Counted from the stretch's first letter, positions 53,286 through 63,370 are shown. The stretch: DNA of 64,000 nucleotides from Chitinophaga sp. CF418 (GCF_900142925.1 NZ_FRCN01000006.1:62001-126000); one strand, 5' to 3'. The notes: generated by a model not told the origin, from the letters alone. Numbers and translations: made by a program.

Positions 53286-54437
53286 ATGCCTGATCATCAA
53301 CAAAGAATTGCTTATCTCTTAGAACGTTATGTGAATAAATCATGTAGCCGGGAAGAGCTGGATGAACTTTTTGCAGCCATTGGGAAAGGAGATGATCCGG
53401 AAACGCTCGAACGTTTCCTGGAGGAGAGCTGGCATGCAGACCTGGCAGCACCGGATATCGATTATGAGCAGGCATATCAGCAGATCAGGCCAGTACGGCA
53501 ACCACGCCGGGCCCTGATCACCCTGAAACGGGTCGCTGTGGCTGCCGCATTCGTACTGGTGGCGGGAGCTGCCTACTGGATCATGGCACGGCGGCAGGTT
53601 GGATCACGATCCGGGTTGGCGGAACAGGCAAGTCCGGCAGTGATCGCTCCCGGTGGCAATAAGGCCGTACTGACCCTGGCAGATGGCTCGGTGGTGACGC
53701 TGGACAGTACAGGTAAACAGGTGATCAGGCAGGGAGGCATCGCTATTCAACAACAGAACGGACAGTTATCATATGGCAACCAGCCAACAGACGGCAGTGT
53801 ACACTACAACAAGCTGACCACCCCAAGAGGAGGACAATTCAGAGTGGTATTGCCCGATGGTACCAGGGTCTGGCTCAACTCAGCCTCCATGTTACGTTAT
53901 CCTACGGCATTTACCGGGAAGGATAGGGTGGTGGAACTGGATGGACAGGGATACTTTGAAGTGGCAGCCAATGCCCGGCAGCCGTTCAAGGTAAAAGTAC
54001 ATAGTATGGAGGTCCAGGTACTGGGTACCGACTTCGATATTATGGCCTACAGGGACGAGACCTCTATTAATACCACCCTCCTCACAGGCAGCATCCAGGT
54101 GAAGGAAGGCAGCAATGAACAACTATTACGCCCCGGCCAACAGGCGGTAATGAACAATGAAGACCATCAGCTTACGGTCAGAACGGCAGACATCAGAAAA
54201 GTAACCGCGTGGAAGAACGGATTGTTTGTATTCAATAACATGGCCTTGCCCGCTATTCTAAGGGAAGTGGCTCGCTGGTACGATGTGGATATTGTCTACA
54301 CGACCAGCCCCGGAACGGAATTGTATGGAGGCGGTATTGGAAGGAACCTGCAACTGGCCGATATACTGGCTTTGCTGGAAGGAAACGGCTATGATCATTT
54401 CAGGGTCGAAGGAAGAAAGGTAATCGTATTACCATAG
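53286..54437 (+). CDS. FecR-family anti-sigma factor
   Basis: The product has 383 residues with a cytoplasmic N-terminal part (about 1-80, sigma binding). One membrane helix (VAVAAAFVLVAGAAYWIM, about 83-100) follows. The periplasmic FecR domain has YNKLTTPRGGQFRVVLPDGT, then RVWLNSASMLRYPTAF and VLGTDFDIMAYRDE. The C-terminal DUF4974 domain is also present (FNNMALPAILREVARWYDVD, then GNGYDHFRVEGRKVIVLP). It holds the sigma factor inactive until the STN domain of the SusC porin signals. The order sigma-FecR-SusC-SusD is the standard one. Confidence 0.96.
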   Translation: MPDHQQRIAYLLERYVNKSCSREELDELFAAIGKGDDPETLERFLEESWHADLAAPDIDYEQAYQQIRPVRQPRRALITLKRVAVAAAFVLVAGAAYWIMARRQVGSRSGLAEQASPAVIAPGGNKAVLTLADGSVVTLDSTGKQVIRQGGIAIQQQNGQLSYGNQPTDGSVHYNKLTTPRGGQFRVVLPDGTRVWLNSASMLRYPTAFTGKDRVVELDGQGYFEVAANARQPFKVKVHSMEVQVLGTDFDIMAYRDETSINTTLLTGSIQVKEGSNEQLLRPGQQAVMNNEDHQLTVRTADIRKVTAWKNGLFVFNNMALPAILREVARWYDVDIVYTTSPGTELYGGGIGRNLQLADILALLEGNGYDHFRVEGRKVIVLP

Positions 54438-54560
54438 TAAATATCAACCAGGAGGACAATCAAATAAACCGGAGATGCTCGCAACACCTCCGGCAAGTTA
54501 TCTGGTGTCCTCAATAAATCGCTGTAAGACCATTTAAGTACCACCAAACACTGCAAAAGT

Positions 54561-57500
54561 ATGCATTTCGACTGTTATGTACAGGCCCGCTCTATGCGCG
54601 GGCTATCAACCAAAATTTGCCTGGTTATGAAACTGACCACGTTCCTGTTGCTGGTGACCATCCTGCATGTGAGTGCTGCCGGGTATTCCCAGAAGGTAAC
54701 TTTAAACGCGAAGGATATGCCCTTACGGGATGTATTCGCCGAAATCATCACCCAGACCGGTGTCTCGATCATTTATTCGGAAAAGGTGCTTTCCAATACC
54801 GTTCCCGTTACCTTCCATGTGAAAGACGCTTCTGTACAGGAAGTGCTGGACCTCTGCCTTCACAACCAGCAGATAGTATATGCACTTGAAGGAAAGAATT
54901 TTGTCATTAAAAAGCTGGCCCCTCCGGCTCCGGCAGCCGATTCGTTAATTACCGTCACGGGGAAGGTCAGCGCACCTAATAATGTGCCGTTACCTGGTGC
55001 TACCATATTGGTGAAAGGCTCAAAGAAAGGTACGCAGACCGACAGCCAGGGACGTTTTGTATTACGCGATCTGCGTCCGGGAGATGTCCTGGTGATCAGC
55101 AATATCGGCTTCGCTACCAAAGAAGTACCCGCTGCTACGCAGATCAATCTGCAGCTGGAAGAAGACACCCGCAATTTTAATGAAGTCGTGGTGGTAGGGT
55201 ATAGCGACAAAAAGAAAAGTGAGCTGACCAGCGCGGTGAGTGTCGTATCATCTGAGAAACTGAAAGACGTAACCACCAATGACGTGGGCAGCATGTTGCA
55301 GGGAAAGGTCGCTGGTCTGCAGGTGGTGAATAGTTCAGGTGTGCCCGGTACAGCGGCTGAACTCCGCCTGAGAGGTGTATCTTCCGTGAATGCTTCACAA
55401 AGCCCCCTGTTTGTTGTAGACGGTATTATTGGCGGTAATTATGACCCCAATGATGTTGAAAGCATTACAGTATTAAAAGATGCAGGCGCCACCGCTATGT
55501 ACGGCTCACAAGCCAATGCCGGGGTAATCATTGTAACGACGAAAAAGGCTAAACTGGGCAAGACCCGCTTTGAGGCAAAGGTCACCACGGGCTTTCGTAA
55601 ACCGGACTTTGGGAAAATGAAGATGCTGACTGGCAGTGAGTTGTACGACCGCCATAAAGAATTCTACCGGGATTATATTCCGGGTACTGATAATAATTCC
55701 TATAAGATCGATATCCTTAAATTTTATAGCGAAAGACCTCAAACCCTGCGTGGTCAGAATTACAGCTGGCTGAATACCATGTTCGAAACAGCCCCTATGC
55801 AGAATATCTATTTAGCAGCCAGCGGAAGTACGGAGAAGAGTGAATATTATACAGGTCTTTCCTACTATAATGAAAAGGGTACTTTTATGAATACCGGGTT
55901 TCAGCGCATCAACCTACGCGGAAATTCCACCTATCATTTCTCTAAACATGTGAGTGTCACCAATAATATTAATATCAGCGGATCTACCGGTAAAAGTTAT
56001 AACTACGACGATGTATACTATGCTTACCTGAACATGCCGTGGGACAATCCCTACGATGCTAACGGACAGCCGGTATATGTGGATGGTAACGCTACTTTTA
56101 AATGGTGGTCCAGGGATAAGGTCAATCCCATACATACCATCAGAAACTCCAACCATCCTTACAAGAATTTTGACGTCAACTATGACCTGGGACTGAACGT
56201 AAACATCACTGACTGGCTATCTTTCTCCAGCAGTAACAGGGCCGCTGTCAGTTATAATAAGGGAACCGACTATTATTCATCTGTAGTGGCAGGGCAATAT
56301 AACGGCGCCGGTTACCTGAATGAGCTGAGCACTTTATCATACGGCATCATTTCCAATGACTTGTTGAAGTTCAATTTCCGTAAAGGTGATCATACCATCA
56401 GTGGGCTGGCGGGTGTCGCGATAGAGAACAGTAAAACTGAAATACTGGGAGCCTCCGGTAAAGGGCTGCCTGAAGGACTGAAGGTGCTGAACGTAGTGTC
56501 TAACAACCAGCTGGTGACGGGATCCAATGATCAGGCTATTATACAGTCTTTTATCTCACAACTCAGCTATGGTTACAGAGATAAATATTTTCTGACAGGA
56601 TCATACCGTGTGGATGGTTCTACGGCATTCCCTTCCAACCGCCGTTACGGTTCTTTTCCGGCTGTATCTGCCGCCTGGCAGATCAGCAATGAGGATTTCC
56701 TGGTGGGCAATAAATTGTTCAGCAACCTGAAACTGAGGGCCAGTTATGGGGTAACCGGTACGCAGGACATAGGTTCTTCCCGTTACCTGGGCCTTTATTC
56801 ACTGAGTAGCCAATACAATGGCGGTACTGCAGCCACGCCTTCACAATTGCCAAGCGCCAACCTGACCTGGGAAAGCAAAAAGCAGCTGAACCTGGGCCTG
56901 GACGTAGGCCTGTTCAACAGGATCAATTTAACGGTAGATGCCTATAACAACGTAACAGACAATCTGCTGTTACAAGTGCCGCAGCCGCTATCAGTGGGTT
57001 TTGAACAGCGCTGGGAGAATGTGGGAAAGGTGATTAATAATGGGATAGAATTCACCATCAGCTCTATCAATATCAAGACAAAGGACTTTGAATGGACGAC
57101 AGACCTGAACCTGAATTATAACACAAATAAACTAAAAGAACTGCCCAGTGATATCACCCGTACACAGCCTACCTGGAGCATTTCACAGATATACCGCAAC
57201 GACGGTAACCTGTATGAGTTTTACATGCCTAAATGGCTGGGGGTAAATAAAGAAACAGGAGCGCCGCAATGGGAGGTCATTAACCGCGATGCCAGTGGTA
57301 AAGAGATCTCACGCACGGCTACTTCCGATTACGCCAGTGCAACCTACCAGGAAGTGGGTTCTGCTTTGCCGAAACTGCAGGGCGGTATTACCTCACAATG
57401 GACATACAAAAATCTCTCTCTGAGTGTGAATGCCTATTACCTGACAGGCAATAAAGTTTTCAGCAACAGCCTGCGCTTTGTGATGAATGATGGTAATGAG

Positions 57501-57875
57501 CCTTATTACAACCAGATCAAACTGCCTTCCGGTTATAAGATCTGGACGCATCCGGGAGATGATGCGACAGAGCCTAGTCCGCAGAACGCTGCCAATTCTA
57601 CAGAAACTTCCACCCGTTACCTGAAAGACGGCGACTTCCTGGCAATCCGTAATATCTCGTTGTCTTACAAGCTGCCTAAACTATGGATAAGCCGCTGGCA
57701 TATGGATGGCGTAACGCTTTCCCTGACGGCAGACAATGTATATACCTTCACGAAGTTTCTCGGACAGGACCCGGCTACAACTATTACCGCTGGCAGTTAT
57801 GTAATGCCTGGCGTATCGGATTTTAAATACCCGAACAACCGCCAGTATCTGTTTAACATCAATATCAGGTTCTAG
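54561..57875 (+). CDS. SusC/RagA-family TonB-dependent transporter with STN domain
   Basis: The product has 1104 residues. I keep the first ATG, which gives a long basic start before the hydrophobic signal segment; a second ATG lies at 54627. An STN (secretin and TonB N-terminal) domain (about 45-115) marks it as a signalling transporter. A carboxypeptidase-like domain (about 130-210) ends at the linker VVVVGYSDKKKSELT. The plug (about 220-330) has VVNSSGVPGTAAELRLRGVS, then PLFVVDGIIGG. The 22-strand barrel follows to the terminal strand YLFNINIRF. It imports large substrates at the outer membrane with energy from TonB. It starts 123 bases after fecR and 14 bases before susD. The substrate is unknown. 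Confidence 0.96.
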   Translation: MHFDCYVQARSMRGLSTKICLVMKLTTFLLLVTILHVSAAGYSQKVTLNAKDMPLRDVFAEIITQTGVSIIYSEKVLSNTVPVTFHVKDASVQEVLDLCLHNQQIVYALEGKNFVIKKLAPPAPAADSLITVTGKVSAPNNVPLPGATILVKGSKKGTQTDSQGRFVLRDLRPGDVLVISNIGFATKEVPAATQINLQLEEDTRNFNEVVVVGYSDKKKSELTSAVSVVSSEKLKDVTTNDVGSMLQGKVAGLQVVNSSGVPGTAAELRLRGVSSVNASQSPLFVVDGIIGGNYDPNDVESITVLKDAGATAMYGSQANAGVIIVTTKKAKLGKTRFEAKVTTGFRKPDFGKMKMLTGSELYDRHKEFYRDYIPGTDNNSYKIDILKFYSERPQTLRGQNYSWLNTMFETAPMQNIYLAASGSTEKSEYYTGLSYYNEKGTFMNTGFQRINLRGNSTYHFSKHVSVTNNINISGSTGKSYNYDDVYYAYLNMPWDNPYDANGQPVYVDGNATFKWWSRDKVNPIHTIRNSNHPYKNFDVNYDLGLNVNITDWLSFSSSNRAAVSYNKGTDYYSSVVAGQYNGAGYLNELSTLSYGIISNDLLKFNFRKGDHTISGLAGVAIENSKTEILGASGKGLPEGLKVLNVVSNNQLVTGSNDQAIIQSFISQLSYGYRDKYFLTGSYRVDGSTAFPSNRRYGSFPAVSAAWQISNEDFLVGNKLFSNLKLRASYGVTGTQDIGSSRYLGLYSLSSQYNGGTAATPSQLPSANLTWESKKQLNLGLDVGLFNRINLTVDAYNNVTDNLLLQVPQPLSVGFEQRWENVGKVINNGIEFTISSINIKTKDFEWTTDLNLNYNTNKLKELPSDITRTQPTWSISQIYRNDGNLYEFYMPKWLGVNKETGAPQWEVINRDASGKEISRTATSDYASATYQEVGSALPKLQGGITSQWTYKNLSLSVNAYYLTGNKVFSNSLRFVMNDGNEPYYNQIKLPSGYKIWTHPGDDATEPSPQNAANSTETSTRYLKDGDFLAIRNISLSYKLPKLWISRWHMDGVTLSLTADNVYTFTKFLGQDPATTITAGSYVMPGVSDFKYPNNRQYLFNINIRF

Positions 57876-57889
57876 TAAACTATCTGCAC

Positions 57890-59404
57890 ATGACAACAAG
57901 ATTTCTCCTTATCATACTAACCTTTCCGCTACTGTTCGGTAGTTGTCTGAAAGATATCAATCCCAGTGACTCACTGACTACAGGAACGCTGACACAAACA
58001 ACACAGGGACTAAAACAGGCGCTGAGCGGCGCATATGCGCTGTTTAAAGATCACGTGGAGTTCAATGGCACGACAGACCTGAATAACATGTACCTGCGGC
58101 AATATTTTCAGATGAGTGATTTTGCCAGTGATGATATTGTCTGCGCACAAACCACCACTGATCCGCTGTATTATAGTTTCTCGCTGAACCATACGCCCAC
58201 GCAGACGAACAGTCGTTACTTCTGGTACATTTCCTACAAGATCATTAATGATGTAAATACCGTAATAGAAGCTGCGGAAGGTATCCAGAATCCTGATGCA
58301 ACGGTGAAACAGCTGATAGGAGAGTGTTACTTCCTGAGAGCGTTCTGTCACTTCAACCTGGCGAATTTCTATGCCCGTCCTTATGCAGAGAATGCAGCAG
58401 CAGCCGGTATCATTCTTCGCACATCTACCAGCGATCCTGCTTCCAAGGCCCGGTCCACGGTAGGGGAGGTCTATGCGGCTATCATTGCCGATGCGGCAAA
58501 AGGCGCTGAGCTGATGGGACAGCAGCGCGGTGTACAGTATGCTTCCCAGGAGGCTGCATGGGCATTGTTATCGCGGGTGTACCTCTATAAAGGGGATAAT
58601 GACAGCACCATTTACTATAGCAATAAAGTGATCAATTCCGGCAGGTTCACATTGGAAACTGCAGCGGGTTATCCTTCTATGTTTGCCAATGCTGGCGGCA
58701 GTAAAGAGACGATCCTCTGTGTGGCGTTTACCACAGTGGATGATTATGGTAAAGCTGGTTCCATTGCCTCTATGATCTATTCTGACGGTAATTCCGGCTG
58801 GGGAGAGGAGTTTGCATCGCAGTCGCTGCGCGATACTATGTCAGCTCATCCGGAAGATATACGCTGGTCTTATATTGTACCACTGAAAGACGGCTCCGGG
58901 AATCTGCAGAAGAAGAACGGCATTGAAACTTATTATATTACCAAGTTCTCGGGTCAGGGAGGCAGTCCTACACTCAGTTCTCCGATATTTTTCCGCCTGG
59001 CGGAGATGTATCTCAATAAGGCGGAAGCAGAAGCTAAAGCCGGTAATACCGCCGCCGCGCTCACGGACGTGGACATGATCAGGAAGAACAGGGGGTTGGA
59101 GGGGGCCTTATATAATGGGCAGTTGCCTGCAGGTAAGACAGCGCTGGAAACAGTGCTGAAAGAAAGAAGGGTAGAGCTGGCCTTTGAAGGGCACCGCACA
59201 TTTGACGTGTACCGCAATAAATTAAGCATGAACAGGACTTACTGGGGGTACCATCTGCCAGGACTGAAGGAGTCTGATATAGATCTCAGTAAGAAACCCG
59301 CGGGATATGCGAATATGATCATCGCTCCGGATAATAATCGGGTGGTCTATTACATTCCGATCGATGAGGTCCAGACCAACAAACTGTGCTCACAGAATCC
59401 TTAA
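57890..59404 (+). CDS. SusD/RagB-family surface lipoprotein
   Basis: The product has 504 residues with a lipoprotein signal (MTTRFLLIILTFPLLFGSCL, Cys19). The SusD-like N-terminal domain (GLKQALSGAYALFKDHVEFN) is followed by a TPR-like helical body (IGECYFLRAFCHFNLANFYA) and the C-terminal RagB/SusD block. That block has FFRLAEMYLNKAEAEAKAGN, then VLKERRVELAFEGHRTFDVY and IIAPDNNRVVYYIPIDEV. It forms the lid of the SusC porin and binds substrate at the cell surface. It is 14 bases after susC and 24 bases before the PKD lipoprotein gene, so all three are probably one operon. Confidence 0.96.
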   Translation: MTTRFLLIILTFPLLFGSCLKDINPSDSLTTGTLTQTTQGLKQALSGAYALFKDHVEFNGTTDLNNMYLRQYFQMSDFASDDIVCAQTTTDPLYYSFSLNHTPTQTNSRYFWYISYKIINDVNTVIEAAEGIQNPDATVKQLIGECYFLRAFCHFNLANFYARPYAENAAAAGIILRTSTSDPASKARSTVGEVYAAIIADAAKGAELMGQQRGVQYASQEAAWALLSRVYLYKGDNDSTIYYSNKVINSGRFTLETAAGYPSMFANAGGSKETILCVAFTTVDDYGKAGSIASMIYSDGNSGWGEEFASQSLRDTMSAHPEDIRWSYIVPLKDGSGNLQKKNGIETYYITKFSGQGGSPTLSSPIFFRLAEMYLNKAEAEAKAGNTAAALTDVDMIRKNRGLEGALYNGQLPAGKTALETVLKERRVELAFEGHRTFDVYRNKLSMNRTYWGYHLPGLKESDIDLSKKPAGYANMIIAPDNNRVVYYIPIDEVQTNKLCSQNP

Positions 59405-59428
59405 TTCATCTATTAAAGCCTGATCACT

Positions 59429-60286
59429 ATGCGTTCATTCAGATATATCTTCTTCATTATAGCGGCAGCGCTTATGAGTGCCTGCAGCGACGACAAAGTA
59501 ACACCGGATGCTGCTGTTTTTTATGAGGTCAGCATCAATGGCGATGATGTAACTTTTACCAACAAAACGACCGGCGCCGTGTCTTACAAATGGGATTTCG
59601 GGGACGGGACTACGTCGGAAGAGGAAAGTCCGGTACACACCTATCCTGGCAAAGGGAAATACGTGCCTACCCTGTATGCCACCACAAAGGATGGAAAGGT
59701 GACCGAAGGTTCGACGGTTTTGTATATTGCCAAAACATCCCCCGTAAAAATGGACGATAATTCCCTGGCCGACTGGGATCATGTAACGGACTATGACATT
59801 ACTCCCGTTGCAGGGGAAACGTATTTTAAGCGGGCAAAATTCGACTATGACGCCTCTTATGTTTATGTGTACCTCGAAGTGAATTCAAAGGCGGAAAACG
59901 CCGATATATACGATTTTTATATGGACACAGATAATAATGCAGGAACAGGGTTGCTGACCGGCACTTTCCCCGGTGGAGGCTATGATGTACTGTTGGAAGG
60001 AGCGGTGCTGGCCGACTGGTTCGATGCATTCTATCACAAGGGTGATCAAAATGCCTTCACTTTCGATGCCTCCGGTGTGACGGAATTTTATACACGGGGA
60101 GCACAGCAGCAGGATGGTAATGTGCTGAAGTTTGAGCTGCGCCTTTCCCGTGCGAAGCTGAAAGGCCTGGCTGCTACCACCGCTCTGCGCATTGGTATAG
60201 AGGCGACAAAGGGTGACTGGTCTGCCACACTCGGGGATATGCCCGGCAAGTCACAACCTTCAGTGCTCATCAATTTTGAACAATAA
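59429..60286 (+). CDS. PKD-domain surface lipoprotein, likely SGBP-like
   Basis: The product has 285 residues with a lipoprotein signal (FFIIAAALMSACSDDK, Cys19). A PKD domain (about 30-100) shows the classical YKWDFGDGTTSEEESPVHTY pattern. The C-terminal part (about 105-285) resembles a CBM9-like or SusE-like binding fold (LADWDHVTDY, then KRAKFDYDASYVYVYLEVNS and YDFYMDTDNNAGTG, with a late FELRLSRAKL). It takes the place of a surface glycan-binding protein after SusC and SusD. Spacings of 24 and 27 bases to its neighbours support co-transcription. The ligand is not known. Confidence 0.8.
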   Translation: MRSFRYIFFIIAAALMSACSDDKVTPDAAVFYEVSINGDDVTFTNKTTGAVSYKWDFGDGTTSEEESPVHTYPGKGKYVPTLYATTKDGKVTEGSTVLYIAKTSPVKMDDNSLADWDHVTDYDITPVAGETYFKRAKFDYDASYVYVYLEVNSKAENADIYDFYMDTDNNAGTGLLTGTFPGGGYDVLLEGAVLADWFDAFYHKGDQNAFTFDASGVTEFYTRGAQQQDGNVLKFELRLSRAKLKGLAATTALRIGIEATKGDWSATLGDMPGKSQPSVLINFEQ

Positions 60287-60313
60287 TTGACCTACGTAAC
60301 CCAACTATAAATA

Positions 60314-61366
60314 ATGGAAAAACAGACCGGCCGTTTACTATCGCTGGATGTCATGCGTGGAGTGATCATGATATTACTGGCGGGCGAAAGTTGCCGGGTA
60401 TATGAGTCGATCAGGGAGTGGCATGACAATGCTTTTATCCGGCAATTCTTTCATCACCCCTGGCACGGCTTGCGTTTCTGGGATCTGGTGCAACCCGCTT
60501 TTATGTTCATGGCGGGTACGGCAATGTATATATCCTATGGAAGCAAACGCCGGAAGGGCGTCAGCTGGAATCAGAATTTTAAACATATCGCTATACGCAG
60601 TGCAAAGCTCTTCCTCCTGGGGACGGGCCTGCATTGCGTATATGCAGGCAAGCTGGTGTGGGAGCTGTGGAATGTGCTGACACAATTGTCCGTAACCGGG
60701 ATCATCGCTTACCTGGTGATCGGACGTTCCTATACATTCCAGATCAGTACAGGCTTGCTCCTGATCCTGCTGAACGATGTCCTTTACCGTAGTATACTCA
60801 TGCCCGGTTTCGACCAGCCATTTGTTGAATACCACAATTTCGGCGCTTATATGGACACGTTGCTGATGGGGAAGATCAATACAGATGGCTGGGTAGCTAT
60901 CAATATCATTCCTACGGCTGCGCATACGGTATGGGGTGTAACTGCGGGGAAATTATTGTCTTCGGCAGTGGATGGCAAGCGGAAAGTGGGGATACTCGCT
61001 GTTGCCGGGCTGGTATTACTTTGTCTCGGGTTTGGTGCTGACCTCACAGGATTGTCGCCCATCATTAAGAGGATCAGTACAGCCGGATTTGTATTAGCAT
61101 CTGCCGGATGGGTATTACTTATACTGTCCTTCCTCTACTGGTGGATAGATGTACAGGATCATCAGCGGTATACCTGGATAGCCGTGGTGGTTGGGATGAA
61201 CGCTATTTTTATCTACCTGTTCTTTGAAACAGTTGGAGCACAATGGCTGAACGGGGTAGTGGGCATCTTTGTTCCATGGCATATACCGGCAGCACTGGCC
61301 ACCTGGGGGCTGGAATGGTATCTCTGCTACTGGCTGTATAAAAAGAAGATCTTCTTTAAATTATAA
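60314..61366 (+). CDS. HGSNAT-like membrane acyltransferase (DUF5009)
   Basis: The product has 350 residues with about nine to ten membrane helices. It opens with RLLSLDVMRGVIMILLAGES and has FWDLVQPAFMFMAGTAMYIS, both typical of the DUF5009 and heparan-alpha-glucosaminide N-acetyltransferase group. A later motif TDGWVAINIIPTAAHTVWGV fits the same family. Such proteins can move acetyl groups across the membrane to sugar amines. It is the fourth gene of the SusC/SusD operon, 27 bases after the PKD gene. Its presence hints that the imported compound carries an amino sugar or needs acylation, but this is inference. Confidence 0.82.
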   Translation: MEKQTGRLLSLDVMRGVIMILLAGESCRVYESIREWHDNAFIRQFFHHPWHGLRFWDLVQPAFMFMAGTAMYISYGSKRRKGVSWNQNFKHIAIRSAKLFLLGTGLHCVYAGKLVWELWNVLTQLSVTGIIAYLVIGRSYTFQISTGLLLILLNDVLYRSILMPGFDQPFVEYHNFGAYMDTLLMGKINTDGWVAINIIPTAAHTVWGVTAGKLLSSAVDGKRKVGILAVAGLVLLCLGFGADLTGLSPIIKRISTAGFVLASAGWVLLILSFLYWWIDVQDHQRYTWIAVVVGMNAIFIYLFFETVGAQWLNGVVGIFVPWHIPAALATWGLEWYLCYWLYKKKIFFKL

Positions 61367-61457
61367 TGCCGCCATCTGCTCATAACAATTTCTTAACCTT
61401 GCCTGCTGACGGTAAGCGGTTCATCTTACAGTTCTTCTCATAAACAAGACAGCGAAG

Positions 61458-62795
61458 ATGAAGCGTATCTATGCAATAGCAGGTGGGCTGCTGTTAACAT
61501 TGTCAGCCGCCGCACAACAGACAGGTCATGTCGTATTGATCACTATTGACGGATTCCGTCCAGACTTCTACCAGGAAGCATCCTGGGGTATGAACAACCT
61601 CAGGATGATGAAAGAGAACGGCGTATCTGCAGATGGGGTGAACTGTGTGTTTCCCAGTGTAACCTATCCTGATCATACTACGATTATTACAGGTGTGAAA
61701 CCTGCTAAACATGGTATTTATTATAACGCACCTTTTGAGGAAGGAAAGGCCAGTGGTGTATGGTATTTTTATTATAGCGGCATCAAGGTGCCTACTTTAT
61801 ATGATGCGGTACATAAAGCTGGTAGAACAAATGCCAATGTGATCTGGCCGGTGACTGTCGGAGGACCTATAGATTATAATATTCCGGATATCTGGCCGAT
61901 AGGTAAGTTGACCGACAGGAGGGAAGAAACTGCCAAAGCAACCACGCCTGCTGGTCTCTGGCAGGAGTTGCAGGACAATGCAACAGGTAAGCTGGGTGCA
62001 GATGATTTTTCGATGGTAAGGGAAGAACTGGTGATGGATGAGAACGTGGCCAGAATGGGCGCTTATATTATAACGAAATATAAACCTGCTTTCACCACGC
62101 TACACCTTGCCTGTACAGATCACTATGAGCATATGCAGGGCAGGGACGGATTGCTGGTTAGAAAATCAGTAGCGGGTGCTGACAGGGCCATCGGTACTAT
62201 TCTGGAAGCATTGATCAGAGCTGGTATTAAAGACAGTACTACTATTATTGTAACAGGTGATCACGGTTTTGTGGACATTCAGCAGTCATTCTCCCCGAAT
62301 GTATTGCTGGCTGATGCAGGACTGATCGCCGATGCAGACAGTGGTAACTGGAAAGCAAGGTTTCATTCTGCGGGAGGTTCCGCTTTTTTACATCTGAAAG
62401 ATAAAAATGACAAGGCCTCACTGGAAAAGGTAAAGGAGGTCCTGACGCGTTTGCCGGCCGATCAGCAGAAACTGTTTAAAATAATAGACCGTAAACAACT
62501 GGACGCCATTGGGGCAGACCCTAATGCGGCACTGGCGCTGGCAGCGGCTCCTGGTGTAACCATTGGCGGCGGAGTGAAGGGAGCTGTTGTGAAAGCAGCG
62601 AAAGGGGGGACACATGGTTTTTATCCGGACTTCCGTGAGATCCAGACCGGTTTTGTGGCATATGGCGCTGGTATAGCGAAGGGCAATACAGTAAAGGAGA
62701 TGGATCTGACAGATATAGCACCCATCATCGCGAAATTGTTGGGATTGTCATTTAACACTGCCGACGGACATATTCCGGCAGGCGTACTGAAATAA
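61458..62795 (+). CDS. Nucleotide pyrophosphatase/phosphodiesterase-like enzyme
   Basis: The product has 445 residues with a signal peptide (MKRIYAIAGGLLLTLSAAAQ). It belongs to the alkaline phosphatase superfamily, NPP branch. Metal ligands and nucleophile are visible: ITIDGFRPDFYQ, the catalytic Thr69 in FPSVTYPDHTTIITGVKPAK, CTDHYEHMQG and TGDHGFVDI, with a late KGGTHGFYPD histidine. It would hydrolyse phosphodiester or pyrophosphate bonds in the periplasm or outside. It ends the SusC/SusD operon, 91 bases after the acyltransferase gene, and is followed by a strong terminator. It is the only obvious hydrolase in the locus, so the substrate may contain a phosphodiester. Confidence 0.92.
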   Translation: MKRIYAIAGGLLLTLSAAAQQTGHVVLITIDGFRPDFYQEASWGMNNLRMMKENGVSADGVNCVFPSVTYPDHTTIITGVKPAKHGIYYNAPFEEGKASGVWYFYYSGIKVPTLYDAVHKAGRTNANVIWPVTVGGPIDYNIPDIWPIGKLTDRREETAKATTPAGLWQELQDNATGKLGADDFSMVREELVMDENVARMGAYIITKYKPAFTTLHLACTDHYEHMQGRDGLLVRKSVAGADRAIGTILEALIRAGIKDSTTIIVTGDHGFVDIQQSFSPNVLLADAGLIADADSGNWKARFHSAGGSAFLHLKDKNDKASLEKVKEVLTRLPADQQKLFKIIDRKQLDAIGADPNAALALAAAPGVTIGGGVKGAVVKAAKGGTHGFYPDFREIQTGFVAYGAGIAKGNTVKEMDLTDIAPIIAKLLGLSFNTADGHIPAGVLK

Positions 62796-62829
62796 GCAAC
62801 CTACTATCTATGAAATACCCATGTAAAAA

Positions 62830-62865
62830 GAAGCCTTTAAGTCCCTCCTGGGATTTAAAGGCTTC
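62830..62865. terminator. Bidirectional terminator after the phosphodiesterase gene
   Basis: A 16-base stem (62830-62845 with 62850-62865, one G-U and one mismatch-like pair near the centre) closes a TCCT loop. The A run on its left serves the convergent minus-strand gene and the TTTTG on its right the plus-strand gene. Confidence 0.85.
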
Positions 62866-62884
62866 TCAGATTTTGTGCATCTGA

Positions 62885-63316
62885 TCAGGATTGTTTGTCG
62901 TAGCCCACCATCCAGTTAATACCAAACTTGTCGGTGAACATACCAAAGAGCGGAGACCAGAAAGTAGGCGACAGTGGCATGATGATTTTGCCGCCTGCAG
63001 AAAGGCCATCAAACAGTTTCTTTGCTTCTCCTTCAGTAGTTGAACTGATGGAAATAGAGAAGTTGTTGCCAATGTTTACGTCTCCCATTCCGGAACCGTT
63101 ATCACTGCCCATTAGCACATCGCCTTTGTTGCCGATAGCCATTGACACGTGCATAATTTTGTTCTCATCGGCAGCAGGGCATTCTTTTCCCGCTTCCGCA
63201 GGCATGTCCTTGAATTTTGAAATCATTTGGAATTCTACGCCAAACACAGACTTGTAAAAATTAAATGCGTCCTCACAGTTGCCATTAAAGATCAGATAAG
63301 GGTTAATTGCAGCCAT
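62885..63316 (-). CDS. VOC-family (PhnB/glyoxalase-like) protein
   Basis: I start it at the ATG complementing 63314-63316 (MAAINPYLIFNGNCEDAFNF), which begins the domain exactly. The longer frame starts with TTG and adds an unrelated basic tail. The 143 residues form a single VOC domain of the PhnB type, with YKSVFGVEF, KIMHVSMAIGNKGDVLMGSD and GINWMVGYDKQS. Members bind metal or small ligands, and a few give resistance to antibiotics or modify metabolites. The exact substrate is not predictable. A TAAATTTG box occurs on the minus strand at 63371-63378, about 55 bases upstream of the start. Confidence 0.85.
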   Translation of the reverse strand: MAAINPYLIFNGNCEDAFNFYKSVFGVEFQMISKFKDMPAEAGKECPAADENKIMHVSMAIGNKGDVLMGSDNGSGMGDVNIGNNFSISISSTTEGEAKKLFDGLSAGGKIIMPLSPTFWSPLFGMFTDKFGINWMVGYDKQS

Positions 63317-63370
63317 ATCAGTTTTTTTGATTGTTAAAGAATACTTCTTTTTGCGCGTTATGGAATAATT

